In this document: one piece after another, positions 49,106-59,516 of the stretch
How positions within the stretch are numbered: position 1 is the stretch's first letter
How the letters are laid out: the number at the start of each line of letters is the position of its first letter
NCBI GenBank assembly: GCA_020852865.1
Contig: JADYZZ010000059.1
Coordinates: 1 to 64,000, forward strand
DNA from: Rubrivivax sp.
Lineage (GTDB): Bacteria > Pseudomonadota > Gammaproteobacteria > Burkholderiales > Burkholderiaceae_C
DNA: 64,000 nt
Direction: 5' to 3'
Translations under genes and position numbers: made by a program
Notes under the pieces: generated by a model
The model's database searches: none
What the model was told of the DNA's origin: nothing
The model's input: the letters and a program-made list of their open reading frames with translations, nothing else

Positions 49106-49759
49106 ATGAAGCGGATGAATCGACGCGACTTCCACACCGGCGTCGTGGCAGCGAGCGCCCTGGCGCTCGCCGGGCGCGCACGGGCCCAGGGCGCCCCGGT
49201 CGAGGGCCAGAATTACGTGCGCCTGGCCAGCGCGGCGCCGGTGCTGCTGCCGACGCCCGACAAGAAGGTCGACGTCGTCGAGTTCTTCTGGTACGGCTGC
49301 CCGCACTGCAATGCCTTCGAGCCGCTGCTCGAAGCCTGGGCCAGACGGCTGCCCGCCGAGGTCTCGTTCCGTCGCGTGCATGTGGGCTTCGGGCCGGTGC
49401 ACCAGGTGCATCAGAAGCTGTTCTACGCACTCGAGGAAGCCGGTCTGCTCGAGACCATGCACCGCAAGGTGTTCGCCGCCCTCCACCAGCAGGGCAAGCG
49501 CCTGGTCACGGAGCCTGAGATCGTGGCCTTCCTCAACGACAACGGCGTGGACGCGGCCAAGGTCATGGCCGGTTTCAGGTCCTTCGCCGTCAACACCAAG
49601 GCCACGCGTGCCAAGCAGTTGACGGATGCCTACAAGATCGACGGCGTGCCGGCGATGGGCGTGCAGGGCCGTTACTACACTTCGGGCAGCCTGAACGGAT
49701 CGAACGAGCGCATGCTCCAGGTGGTGGACTTCCTGATCCAGCGCGTGCGCAGCGGCTAG
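49106..49759 (+). CDS. dsbA: Thiol:disulfide interchange protein DsbA
   Basis: The product (217 residues) is the periplasmic oxidant that introduces disulfide bonds. The active site is FFWYGCPHCNAFEP (Cys65, Cys68), and the cis-proline region is DGVPAMGVQGRYY. The N-terminus MKRMNRRDFHTGVVAASALA has a twin-arginine-like motif before the hydrophobic core, as in some Burkholderiales DsbA, but Sec export is equally possible. It lies 71 bases after the SPOR gene, in the conserved argS-SPOR-dsbA order. Confidence 0.95.
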   Translation: MKRMNRRDFHTGVVAASALALAGRARAQGAPVEGQNYVRLASAAPVLLPTPDKKVDVVEFFWYGCPHCNAFEPLLEAWARRLPAEVSFRRVHVGFGPVHQVHQKLFYALEEAGLLETMHRKVFAALHQQGKRLVTEPEIVAFLNDNGVDAAKVMAGFRSFAVNTKATRAKQLTDAYKIDGVPAMGVQGRYYTSGSLNGSNERMLQVVDFLIQRVRSG

Positions 49760-49842
49760 GGCGGGCCGGCAACAGCCGGCGCTGCCGTGACGGACGGCGC
49801 AATTGCCGCCCCGTCTCCCCCGACGCAGCCGCAGGACTTCGC

Positions 49843-49848
49843 TAGAAT
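49843..49848 (+). promoter_or_regulatory. Possible -10 element of the lptA-lptB-rpoN operon
   Basis: TAGAAT lies 25 bases ahead of the lptA ATG within an AT-rich patch, CTTCGCTAGAATTCTTAGC. No good -35 is seen. GCTA and TTAGC flank the EcoRI-like GAATTC to form an imperfect palindrome. Confidence 0.4.
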
Positions 49849-49873
49849 TCTTAGCAAGTTCTGTGCCGATGCG

Positions 49874-50485
49874 ATGCGCCTCCTCTCCGGCCCTTGTGCG
49901 ACGCTGCTGCTGGCCGCTGCGCTGACGCTGGCCGGCACCCCGGCCGCGGCCGAGCGCGCCGATCGCGGCAAGCCGATGGTGATCGAGGCCGACCGCCCGG
50001 GCATCGTCGACCTGCAGCGCCAGCTCGTGGTTTTCAACGGCAATGTCGTCATCACGCAGGGCACGATGGTGCTGCGCGCCGAGCGCGTCGAGCTGCACGA
50101 GCGGCCCGACGGCTACCGGACCGCCATCGCCACCGGCAGCGCCGCGCAGCCCGCGAGCTGGCGGCAGCGGCGCGACGGCGGCGACGAGACGGTCGAAGGC
50201 AGCGCCGAGCGCATCGAATACGACGGCCGCACCGCCACGCTGCGCCTGAGCGGCCACAGCGTGGTGCGACGGCTGCGCGACGGGCGCGTGGCCGACGACA
50301 TCAGCGGCAACACCATCGTCTGGAACAACGACTCCGAGGTCTTCACCGTCGAAGGCGGCAGTGCGTCGGCTGCCAACCCCCAGGGCCGCGTGCGCGTCGT
50401 GCTCAGCCCGCGCGAGGCCGAGGCCGCGTCGGCACCGGCCGGCGGCGCCTCCGGCTCCAGCTCCGGCGGCGGCAACCGTCCCTAG
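49874..50485 (+). CDS. lptA: Lipopolysaccharide transport periplasmic protein LptA
   Basis: LptA (203 residues) forms the periplasmic bridge of the lipopolysaccharide transport machinery. The signal peptide is MRLLSGPCATLLLAAALTLAG ending near AAAE, and the OstA-like domain contains KPMVIEADRPGIVDLQ, VVFNGNVVITQGTMVLRAERV and ISGNTIVWNNDSEVF. The C-terminus is Ala/Gly/Ser-rich. lptB follows after 15 bases and rpoN after that, the normal order. No lptC or kdsC lies upstream, where dsbA is found instead, so the usual upstream part of the operon is elsewhere. Confidence 0.92.
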   Translation: MRLLSGPCATLLLAAALTLAGTPAAAERADRGKPMVIEADRPGIVDLQRQLVVFNGNVVITQGTMVLRAERVELHERPDGYRTAIATGSAAQPASWRQRRDGGDETVEGSAERIEYDGRTATLRLSGHSVVRRLRDGRVADDISGNTIVWNNDSEVFTVEGGSASAANPQGRVRVVLSPREAEAASAPAGGASGSSSGGGNRP

Positions 50486-50500
50486 CGATCGCGCAGCGCC

Positions 50501-51256
<756 letters not shown>

Positions 51257-51263
51257 GGCCGCG

Positions 51264-52772
51264 ATGAAGCCGACCCTGCAGGTCCGCCTGTCCCAGCGCC
51301 TGGCGCTGACGCCGCAACTGCAGCAGTCGATCCGCCTGCTGCAGCTGTCGACGCTCGAGCTGCAGCAGGAGGTCGGGCAGATGCTCGACCAGAACCCCTT
51401 CCTGGAGGCCGAGGAGGAAGAGGCGGGCGGCTTCGAGTCGCCGCTCGAACGCCCGGCGGCCGACCGGGCCGGCGAGGCCGACGAAGCCGTCGACGGCAGC
51501 GACGGGGAAGCCGGCCTGGCCGAGATGCGCGGCGAGGATTTCGGCGGCGCCGAGCGCGAGGACTGGTCCAACGGGACCGAGGGCGACGACTTCGACGGCA
51601 TCCGCGAGACGCCTTCTGCTGCCAGCGGCGAGGACGGGCCCGACGCCGACGAGCGCCAGGCCGGCTCGGTCCGGCTGGCCGACCACCTGCGCGCCCAGCT
51701 CGTCGGCATGCGCCTGGCGGACGACGAGCGCGCCGCGCTCGAGGTGCTGATCGAATCGCTCGACGCCGACGGTTATCTGGCCGACCCGATCGACGAGATC
51801 GCCGAGCGTCTGGCCGAGATGACCGGCGCACGCGATGCCGAGGCGCGCGCGGCGCTGCTCGATCGGCTGCGCTGCGCGCTGGCCTGGCTGCAGAGCCTCG
51901 ACCCGCCCGGCGTGGGCGCGCGCAACCTGGGCGAATGCCTGTGCCTCCAGCTGCGCGCGCAGCCGGCGGGTCCGGCGCGGCAACTCGCGCTGCGCATCGC
52001 CGAGCAGCACCTGGAGCTGCTGGCGCGGCGCGACCTGCGCCGCATCGGCGCGCTGACCGGTGCTTCCGACGAGCTGCTGCGCCAGGCGCAGGCGATGGTC
52101 GTCGCCTGCGAGCCCAAGCCGGGCCGGCCGTTCGCGGACACCGAGGGCCAAGCGGTGGTGCCCGACGTCATCGTGCGCCAGACCCGCCGTGGCCTGGCGG
52201 TGACGCTCAACCCCGAGATCCTGCCGCGGCTGCGCATCAACGACGCCTACGCGCGCGCACTGCGCGGCCGGCGCGGCTCGGAAGGCCATGCCGGCCTGAG
52301 CGCGCGGCTGCAGGAGGCGCGCTGGTTCATGAAGAACGTGCAGCAGCGCTTCGACACCATCCTGCGCGTGAGCAAGGCCATCGTCGAGCGCCAGAAGGCC
52401 TTCTTCGCGCACGGCGCGATCGCGATGAAGCCGCTCGTGCTGCGCGAAATCGCCGAGGAGCTCGGGCTGCACGAGAGCACGATCTCGCGCGTCACCACGG
52501 CCAAGTACATGGCCACGCCGCAAGGCACGTTCGAACTCAAGTACTTCTTCGGCTCGAGCCTGGCCACCGAGGCCGGCGGCAACGCCAGCAGCACGGCGGT
52601 GCGCGCGCTCATCCGCCAGCTCGTCGCCGCCGAGGATGCGCGCAAGCCGCTGTCGGACCATCTGCTGAGCCAGCTGCTCGAGGAGCAGGGCATCCAGGTC
52701 GCGCGGCGCACCGTCGCCAAGTACCGCGAAGCGCTGCGCATCGCACCGGCCGCCCAGCGCCGGGCTGTCTGA
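51264..52772 (+). CDS. rpoN: RNA polymerase sigma-54 factor
   Basis: RpoN (502 residues) is the sigma-54 factor that needs enhancer-binding activators. The N-terminal Gln-rich activator region is LALTPQLQQSIRLLQLSTLELQQEV, then an acidic linker rich in Glu and Asp (about 50-125), the core-binding region, and the C-terminal DNA-binding part with the RpoN box ARRTVAKYRE. It comes 7 bases after lptB. The hpf/ptsN genes that often follow rpoN in other proteobacteria are absent. The final stop codon shares its last base with the next start (TGATG). Confidence 0.96.
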   Translation: MKPTLQVRLSQRLALTPQLQQSIRLLQLSTLELQQEVGQMLDQNPFLEAEEEEAGGFESPLERPAADRAGEADEAVDGSDGEAGLAEMRGEDFGGAEREDWSNGTEGDDFDGIRETPSAASGEDGPDADERQAGSVRLADHLRAQLVGMRLADDERAALEVLIESLDADGYLADPIDEIAERLAEMTGARDAEARAALLDRLRCALAWLQSLDPPGVGARNLGECLCLQLRAQPAGPARQLALRIAEQHLELLARRDLRRIGALTGASDELLRQAQAMVVACEPKPGRPFADTEGQAVVPDVIVRQTRRGLAVTLNPEILPRLRINDAYARALRGRRGSEGHAGLSARLQEARWFMKNVQQRFDTILRVSKAIVERQKAFFAHGAIAMKPLVLREIAEELGLHESTISRVTTAKYMATPQGTFELKYFFGSSLATEAGGNASSTAVRALIRQLVAAEDARKPLSDHLLSQLLEEQGIQVARRTVAKYREALRIAPAAQRRAV

Positions 52773-53998
52773 TGCCGGCGCTCTTCCTGCCCTGCGCCGC
52801 CGGCGTGGAGGCTCTCCTCGCCGCCGAGGCGACGCGCATCGCCGGGCGGCCGGCGGCCGCCGGGCGCGGGGGCGTGTTCGTCGACGGCGACGAGGCGCTC
52901 GCAATGCGGCTCAACCTCGAGAGCCGTCTCGCGCAGCGCGTGCTGTGGCCGCTCGCCCAGGGGCCGTACGGCGACGAGCAGGCGCTGTACGCGCTGGCTC
53001 GCGGCGTGCGCTGGGGCGACTGGATCGGGCCCGAACAGACGCTGGCGGTCGATGTCGCCGCCCGCCGCTCCCCGCTCAGAAGCCTCAACTTCGCCGCGCT
53101 GCGCGTCAAGGACGCGGTCTGCGACGCGCTGCGCGAGACCCATGGCGCGCGGCCCAGCGTCGACACGCGCCGCCCCGACCTTCCGCTCGTGCTGTTCGCC
53201 GGCGCCTCGGAGGCGGCCCTGTACGCCGATCTGTCCGGCGAGCCGCTGTTCAAGCGCGGCTGGCGCGAAGACCGGGGCGAGGCGCCGCTCAAGGAGACGC
53301 TCGCCGCCGCGCTGCTGGCCGCCGCCGACTGGCAGGGCCGCGCCGAAGATGGACCGCTGCTCGACCCTTGCTGCGGCGCGGGCACGATCGCCATCGAAGC
53401 GGCCCAGCTGACCTGCGGCATCGCGCCCGGGCTGACGCGGCGCTTCGCGTTCGAGGGCCTGGCGCCGTTCCGCCCCCATCTCGGCGCCTGGCGCCTGTTG
53501 CAGCAGGAGGCGCGCGCGCGCGTGCGCGCCCCGGCGGCAGCCGTCTTCGCCGGCGACGTGAGTTTCCGCATGACCGACTTCGCGCTGCGCAACGCCGCGC
53601 GCGCCGGCGTGACCGGCGCCATCGAGTTCAAGACCGCCGACGCGCTGCAGCGCCTGCCGCCGGCCGCCCGCGGCACGATCGTGATGAACCCGCCCTACGG
53701 CGAGCGCCTGACGCCCAAGGGGCAACGGCCGCCCGCGGCGGCGCGCGAGGACTTCGCCGGTGCAGGCAGCGCCGAGGCGTTCTTCACCGCGCTGGCCGCG
53801 CACTGGAAGGGCCACTACGGCGGCTGGACCGCCTGGGTACTGAGCCCGCAGATGAAGTTGCCGGGGCTGATGCGGCTGCAGGAAACGCGCCGCGTGCCGC
53901 TGTGGAACGGGCCGATCGAGTGCCGGCTGTTCCGCTTCGAGATCGAGGCGCGCCAGCCGCACAGGGCGCCGGCCGACGCGGCGCCTGCGAAGCCATGA
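52772..53998 (+). CDS. THUMP-domain class I RNA methyltransferase (RlmL N-terminal-like)
   Basis: The product (408 residues) has a THUMP-like N-terminal domain (about 1-155) and a methyltransferase domain with SAM-binding DPCCGAGTIAIEAA and the N2-guanine methyltransferase motif VMNPPYGERL. It corresponds to the first half of E. coli RlmL (m2G2445 of 23S rRNA), which here lacks the RlmK half. It starts 1 base inside the rpoN stop and is probably part of the lptA-lptB-rpoN transcript, though unrelated in function. Confidence 0.88.
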   Translation: MPALFLPCAAGVEALLAAEATRIAGRPAAAGRGGVFVDGDEALAMRLNLESRLAQRVLWPLAQGPYGDEQALYALARGVRWGDWIGPEQTLAVDVAARRSPLRSLNFAALRVKDAVCDALRETHGARPSVDTRRPDLPLVLFAGASEAALYADLSGEPLFKRGWREDRGEAPLKETLAAALLAAADWQGRAEDGPLLDPCCGAGTIAIEAAQLTCGIAPGLTRRFAFEGLAPFRPHLGAWRLLQQEARARVRAPAAAVFAGDVSFRMTDFALRNAARAGVTGAIEFKTADALQRLPPAARGTIVMNPPYGERLTPKGQRPPAAAREDFAGAGSAEAFFTALAAHWKGHYGGWTAWVLSPQMKLPGLMRLQETRRVPLWNGPIECRLFRFEIEARQPHRAPADAAPAKP

Positions 53999-54031
53999 AC
54001 CGCGCCCGCGGGATCCATGGGCATCACAGGC

Positions 54032-55270
54032 TCAGGGCAGCAGCGGCAACGCCGCCACGCGGCGGTCGACCTCCTCGATCATGCGCGTGTACGCGGGCGC
54101 GCCGACGCCGCCGAAGCGGCGCAGGAATTCTCGCTCCGGGAGCGACTGCGGCAGATCGCGCCAGGGCGGCATCAAGGCCGCCTCGTCGACGCCGGCGGCC
54201 AAGCGCTGCAGCAGCGCCAGCGGCCGCGCCAGCGTCAACTCGCCGAAGCGGGTGCCGGCGCGGTCGGCGGCGATGTCGTCGAAGCTGAAGCCGCTGGCGC
54301 CGCGCGCATCGCTCACCTCCTTGTACACACCCACGGCGCGCGACAGCGGCGACGTGCCGTCGATCGCGATCAGCGCCGAGACGAGGAAATGCAGCGCCAG
54401 GTCCTCGCGCCCGTCGAGCGTGACGTGCCGCGGCGGCGGCTCGGGCCAGGCGCGCGCCGCCGGCAGCCACTGCGCCAGGCTGCGCCCGTTGGCGTAGGCG
54501 GTGAGCACGATGACCGCGGCACGCCACTCGCGCGCCGCGTCATCGTCGCCGCGGCTGCGCTGCACGGCCAGCGCCGCGAGCCGCGCGAGGGCCTGCGAAA
54601 GCGGCAGCGGCGCGCCCGGTGCGCGCCGGCCGGCGAGCGCAGCCAGCGCGCCGACATGCGCCTCGAGGCGCGGCAGTTCGTCGCGCGACACCAACGAACC
54701 GAGCACGCGGCGCGGCGCGCCGGCCTGCCAGCGGTATTCGAGGAGCAACGCGTCGGGTTGCAGCCGCACCCCGGCGACCAGGTCGCGCGCCAGCACCAGC
54801 TCGTCGGCCAGACCGCGCTGCTGCAGCCAGGCCTGCAGCAGCCGCTGGCCCAGGCCCGCCGGCAGCGGCAACGCACCGATGGCGAGGGAGTGCAGGCGCG
54901 CCGCCCCTTCGCTCTCGACCCAGCCCGCGTGCAGGTTGAGCCACAGGCCGAAGGGCAGCGCAGCGCTCGCGTCGAGCTGCGCGGCGCCGGCCGCGAGCCG
55001 CACGGCAACCCGTGCCTGCACGATGCGATGGGCGGCGTGGTTCGCCAGCAGCTCCAGATCGCGTGCACTCAGCCGCACCCTGCGCAGGCCCGCGGCCTGG
55101 TCCGGGGCCTGCTGCCGCACGAGCTGCATGACACGGGCCACGTCCTCGTGCGATACCGGCGCGCCGGAGGGCACGCGCGGCTCGAACTGCAGCGCGAGCG
55201 CCGCACAGGCGAGCCATGCCGCCGCGGTCAGCAGCAACAGCAGGACGATCCAGCGCAATGCGGCGCGCAC
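54032..55270 (-). CDS. Conserved membrane-anchored protein of unknown function
   Basis: The product (412 residues from a GTG at 55270) has one N-terminal membrane helix, LRWIVLLLLLTAAAWLACAAL, then a large soluble part. The middle has helical, Leu/Arg-rich segments; the C-terminal 180 residues include LALHFLVSALIAIDGTSPL, YKEVSDARGASGFSFDDIAAD and RAGTRFGELT. I recall similar sequences (LxxxxxYKExxDxxxGSGFSF) in uncharacterised proteobacterial proteins, but no named family. It is probably periplasmic. Another in-frame GTG at 55375 is possible. It converges on the RlmL-like gene. No function is assigned. Confidence 0.75.
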   Translation of the reverse strand: MRAALRWIVLLLLLTAAAWLACAALALQFEPRVPSGAPVSHEDVARVMQLVRQQAPDQAAGLRRVRLSARDLELLANHAAHRIVQARVAVRLAAGAAQLDASAALPFGLWLNLHAGWVESEGAARLHSLAIGALPLPAGLGQRLLQAWLQQRGLADELVLARDLVAGVRLQPDALLLEYRWQAGAPRRVLGSLVSRDELPRLEAHVGALAALAGRRAPGAPLPLSQALARLAALAVQRSRGDDDAAREWRAAVIVLTAYANGRSLAQWLPAARAWPEPPPRHVTLDGREDLALHFLVSALIAIDGTSPLSRAVGVYKEVSDARGASGFSFDDIAADRAGTRFGELTLARPLALLQRLAAGVDEAALMPPWRDLPQSLPEREFLRRFGGVGAPAYTRMIEEVDRRVAALPLLP

Positions 55271-55466
55271 GACAAGGCAGAAGGAAGGCTCGAACGCGGC
55301 GCACGCCGCAATGGCATGGCGGCCGCGCCGCCAACGCCATGATGCCCGAGCCAGGGGCCGCGCGCGCCTCGGCACGGCGCCGACGGCGGCAATGCACGCC
55401 GGGGCCGTAACGCCGCGACATCGCAGCGCCGCGTCGCGCTGCGCCCGGCAGCGCGCCGGCCGATGC

Positions 55467-55635
55467 GATAATTTTCCTGTTCGCCGCCACGGGAGCCGTC
55501 TCCTTGGACCCCTGTCACCCTAGGTGACGCGACGCCGCCTCCGACCGGGCCAGCGCCGGGACGTCGCGTGAACCGCACCGCCCGCGCCGCCTTTGCGTGT
55601 GCCCGCATCGCCGGGCCGCCGCCCGGAGCCCCAGG
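55467..55635 (+). promoter_or_regulatory. Promoter and structured leader of corA
   Basis: The region from the unknown gene (55270) to corA (55636) is about 365 bases. GATAAT (55467-55472) followed by ATTTTCC is a likely -10, one of the most AT-rich spots here. The transcript would then carry three hairpins: GGAG/CTCC (55492-55503), GTCACC/GGTGAC around CTA (55514-55528), and GCGACG/CGTCGC (55529-55567, 27-base loop). The stacking suggests a structured leader that could sense Mg2+ or act otherwise. I do not recognise a named riboswitch. Bases 55271-55466 hold nothing else recognised. Confidence 0.5.
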
Positions 55636-56598
55636 ATGCTCAACGTCTTTTCGCTGGCCAACGGCCGGCTGGTCCAGGAAGAGATCGCAAGCGCCGATGC
55701 ACCCGTCGGCAGGCAGCCGGTCTGGGTCGACCTCGAGGCGCCCACCGAACAGGAAAAGCGCTGGCTGCAGCAGAGCTTCGCGCTCGCCATCCCCGAGGAC
55801 ATCGTCGCCGACGACCTCGAAGAATCGGCCCGCTTCTACGAGGAGGACAACGGCGAACTGCACATCCGCTCGGACTTCCTGATCCACGACGACGAGGGGC
55901 CGCGCAACCTGCGCGTGGCCTTCATCCTGCATCGCAACGTGCTGTTCTCGATCCACGACGAGGATCTGCCGGTGTTCCGCCTGCTGCGGCTGCGCGCGCG
56001 CCGCATTCCGGCGCTGATCGGCGACGCCAAGGACGTGCTGCTGCGGCTTCATGACGTCGCCGCCGAGTACAGCGCCGACACGCTCGAGGGCATTTACGAC
56101 AAGCTCGAGCGCGTCAGTGCGCACGTGCTCAAGCAGGACGTCGACGACGCCAGTGCCGCCGAGGCGCTGGCCGCGATCGCCAAGGAGGAGGACCTCAACG
56201 GACGTATCCGCCGCAACGTGATGGACACACGGCGTGCGCTCAGCTTCATGATGCGCAGCCGCATGCTCAACGCCGAGCAGTTCGAGGAGGCGCGCCAGAT
56301 CCTGCGCGACATCGATTCGCTCGACAGCCACACCGCGTTCCTGTTCGACAAGATCAACTTCCTGATGGACGCGCTGGTCGGCTTCATCAACATCAACCAG
56401 AACAAGATCATCAAGATCTTCTCGGTGGCCAGCGTGGCGCTGCTGCCGCCGACCCTGATCGCGAGCATCTACGGCATGAACTTCAAGCACATGCCCGAAC
56501 TCGAACTGAGCTGGGGCTATCCGCTCGCGATCGCGCTGATGGCCGCCTCGGTCATGGCGCCGTTCCTGTACTTCCGGCGCAAGGGCTGGCTGCGCTGA
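55636..56598 (+). CDS. corA: CorA-type magnesium/cobalt transporter
   Basis: The product (320 residues) is a homopentameric divalent cation channel. The N-terminal cytoplasmic funnel is rich in acidic residues, the long helix runs to about residue 260, and two C-terminal membrane helices flank the signature YGMNFKHMPEL (GMN selectivity motif). VWVDLEAPTEQEKRWL is typical of the funnel start. GGAGCCCCAGG precedes the ATG. It is preceded by a structured leader. Downstream, 225 bases hold no gene. Confidence 0.95.
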   Translation: MLNVFSLANGRLVQEEIASADAPVGRQPVWVDLEAPTEQEKRWLQQSFALAIPEDIVADDLEESARFYEEDNGELHIRSDFLIHDDEGPRNLRVAFILHRNVLFSIHDEDLPVFRLLRLRARRIPALIGDAKDVLLRLHDVAAEYSADTLEGIYDKLERVSAHVLKQDVDDASAAEALAAIAKEEDLNGRIRRNVMDTRRALSFMMRSRMLNAEQFEEARQILRDIDSLDSHTAFLFDKINFLMDALVGFININQNKIIKIFSVASVALLPPTLIASIYGMNFKHMPELELSWGYPLAIALMAASVMAPFLYFRRKGWLR

Positions 56599-56823
56599 GA
56601 GCGCGATCCGCGCGCCGGCCGGCGCAGGCCCTGCCCGGGAACGGAGCGTGTCTTGCGGGTGCGGCGCGGCATGGCACACGGAGGTCCCGGCACCGGTCGC
56701 CCGGCGCGGAAAATTCATGCGAATGCCTGCCCCACGCGCCTGGGCAGCGGCCACGCTGCACGGCGCCTGATATAAGCTCCGCCTCCCGGCGCGATGCCCC
56801 CAGCACGGCGAGGCGGCAGCCCC

Positions 56824-57297
56824 ATGCAACAGATCACCGCTCGAGCTCGCGGGCTGCGCCCGTTGGCGTTGTGTGCCGTCCTCGCGGCGGCCGGCAGCGT
56901 GGCGCAGGCCCAGTTCGCCATGGTGCCGGCGCCGCAGTGCGCGCAGCCGCGCGACTCGGCCAACGAAGTCGAGCAGGAGTTCCGCATCGACGCCTCGCGC
57001 CACCTCTACACCTGCTACCCGATGCGGGTGTTCCGCGGCCGGCTGCCGCCGCTCCTGTACGGGATCATGATGGTGGAGGTCGATCTGGACGCCCAGGGCA
57101 ACGTCACGAACGTGACCACGGTGCGCAAGCCGGCAGCCGACGAGGTGGCTCCGTGGGTGCAGGCGATGATCCGGCGTGCCTCACCCTTCCCGCGGCCGGC
57201 GCGCTTTCCCGGGGGGACGCTGCGCTTCACCGAGACCTTCTTCGTCGACAAGTCGGGCCTGTTCCAGACCTTCTCGCTGACCGAAGGGCAGCGCTGA
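56824..57297 (+). CDS. Secreted TonB-C-terminal-domain-like protein
   Basis: The product (157 residues) has a signal peptide (MQQITARARGLRPLALCAVLAAAGSVAQA) and a C-terminal TonB-like fold: YGIMMVEVDLDAQGNVTNVTTV and IRRASPFPRPARFPGGTLRFTE. There is no transmembrane anchor or Pro-rich spacer as in real TonB, so it is a stand-alone periplasmic domain, whose function is unknown. Similar orphan proteins are often annotated as energy transducers. The ATG at 56824 follows GGCAGCCCC with no good ribosome-binding site. Confidence 0.75.
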   Translation: MQQITARARGLRPLALCAVLAAAGSVAQAQFAMVPAPQCAQPRDSANEVEQEFRIDASRHLYTCYPMRVFRGRLPPLLYGIMMVEVDLDAQGNVTNVTTVRKPAADEVAPWVQAMIRRASPFPRPARFPGGTLRFTETFFVDKSGLFQTFSLTEGQR

Positions 57298-57407
57298 GCG
57301 CTGCCGCGCCAGCGCCCTCCCCGACCGCTGTCCGATCGCCGGCCGCGCGCATCGAAAGGCAGCCGCTGGCGGCGGCGCACGCGTGGCGCGCGCGGTGACG
57401 GCAGACG

Positions 57408-57433
57408 AAGACGGCCGCTCGCGCGGCCGTCTT
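57408..57433 (+). terminator. Strong hairpin downstream of the TonB-like gene
   Basis: AAGACGGCCGC (57408-57418) pairs with GCGGCCGTCTT (57423-57433), an 11-bp stem with the tetraloop TCGC. It lies 111 bases after the TonB-like stop codon. There is no U-run beyond CTT, but A-rich and U-rich ends flank the stem symmetrically, as in typical terminators of this group. Confidence 0.65.
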
Positions 57434-57462
57434 GCGAAGAAAGACTGTTGTGCAGCGCCTCC

Positions 57463-57483
57463 GGGGGAACGAGGGAGGGAGGG
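57463..57483 (+). other. G-quadruplex-forming G tract upstream of ruvB
   Basis: GGGGG-AACGA-GGG-A-GGG-A-GGG fits the four-tract G-quadruplex pattern with short loops. It is continued by AGGAGGAGGAG, giving a purine-rich strand of about 35 bases on the coding strand. It lies about 200 bases before ruvB in a 388-base region without genes. The rest of that gap, apart from this tract and the hairpin at 57408-57433, shows only a GATAAT hexamer (57674-57679) near the ruvB start. Confidence 0.7.
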
Positions 57484-57685
57484 AGGAGGAGGAGAACCGC
57501 CCGGAGATTGCAGCCGGCGTGGCCGACCGACCGCACAACAGAAGAAGAACCCCGGCTGCGCCCCTTCCGGGGCCCGCAACCGATAGCTATGACCGTGCTC
57601 CGCGGGCAAAGTTCCGCGGTGGCGGGCGATGACTTCGGGGACCCCGGCGGCGCCGACACGCGGCGTCGGGCTCGATAATCGCACG

Positions 57686-58753
<1,068 letters not shown>

Positions 58754-58859
58754 GCGCGAGGCCCCCGCAGGGCCTCTGGAGCGGGTGCGCCGCTGCCGCT
58801 GCGCTTGATCCGCCGCGCAGGGGGGCAGCCGACGGCGCGCAGCCCGACCCGGGAGACGC

Positions 58860-59516
58860 TCAATCGGCCTCGGCGGCCTGCGCCGGCGGCGCGTTCTCGA
58901 GGTGTGCGCTGTCGTTCCAGCCGACGAGCACGAAGCCCTCGCCGTGCCAGAGCAGGCGATTGATCGCCGCGTTGCCCAGCTGCCAGCTGCGCGGCGCCTG
59001 CAGCGCCACGCCGGCGGCGGCGCGGTACAGGCAGTCGAGCACGCCGCCGTGGGCCACGAGCGCGATCGCCTGGCCCGGATGCCGCGCCGCCAGCGTCGAC
59101 GCCGCGGCCACGCAGCGCGCGTGGAAGCGTTCGAGCGTCTCGCCTCCGCCCGGGCCGAATCCCGGCTCGCGCCGGCGCCAGCGCGCCGCCTCGTCGGGCC
59201 AGCGCCGGTCGATCTCGGCGAAGGTTGCGCCCTCGAAGCGACCGAAAGCGCGCTCGCGCAACCCGCGCTCGGTGGCCAACGGCACGCCGAGGCGTCCGGC
59301 CAACGCGCGTGCCGTGGCCAGCGCGCGCTCGAGGTCGCTGCTGTAGACGGCGTCGATGCCCTCGTCGGCCAGGGCCTCGGCCAGCCGTCCGGCCTGCCAG
59401 CGTCCGGTGTCGTTGAGCGGGACGTCGAGCTGGCCCTGGATGCGCAGCGCGCGGTTCCAGGCCGTCTCGCCGTGGCGCAGCGCGAAGACGCGCGTCGGCT
59501 CGGGCCGCCCGGTCAC
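58860..59516 (-). CDS. Histidine phosphatase family protein (phosphoglycerate mutase-like)
   Basis: The product (218 residues, GTG start) has the RHG motif FALRHGETAWN with the phosphorylated histidine, and a second catalytic histidine in ALVAHGGVLDCLY. ERAFGRFEGATFAEID resembles cofactor-dependent phosphatases (GpmB/CobC-like) rather than phosphoglycerate mutase proper. The start GTG overlaps the stop codon of the upstream YbhB gene by 4 nt (GTGA). Substrate is unknown. Confidence 0.88.
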   Translation of the reverse strand: MTGRPEPTRVFALRHGETAWNRALRIQGQLDVPLNDTGRWQAGRLAEALADEGIDAVYSSDLERALATARALAGRLGVPLATERGLRERAFGRFEGATFAEIDRRWPDEAARWRRREPGFGPGGGETLERFHARCVAAASTLAARHPGQAIALVAHGGVLDCLYRAAAGVALQAPRSWQLGNAAINRLLWHGEGFVLVGWNDSAHLENAPPAQAAEAD

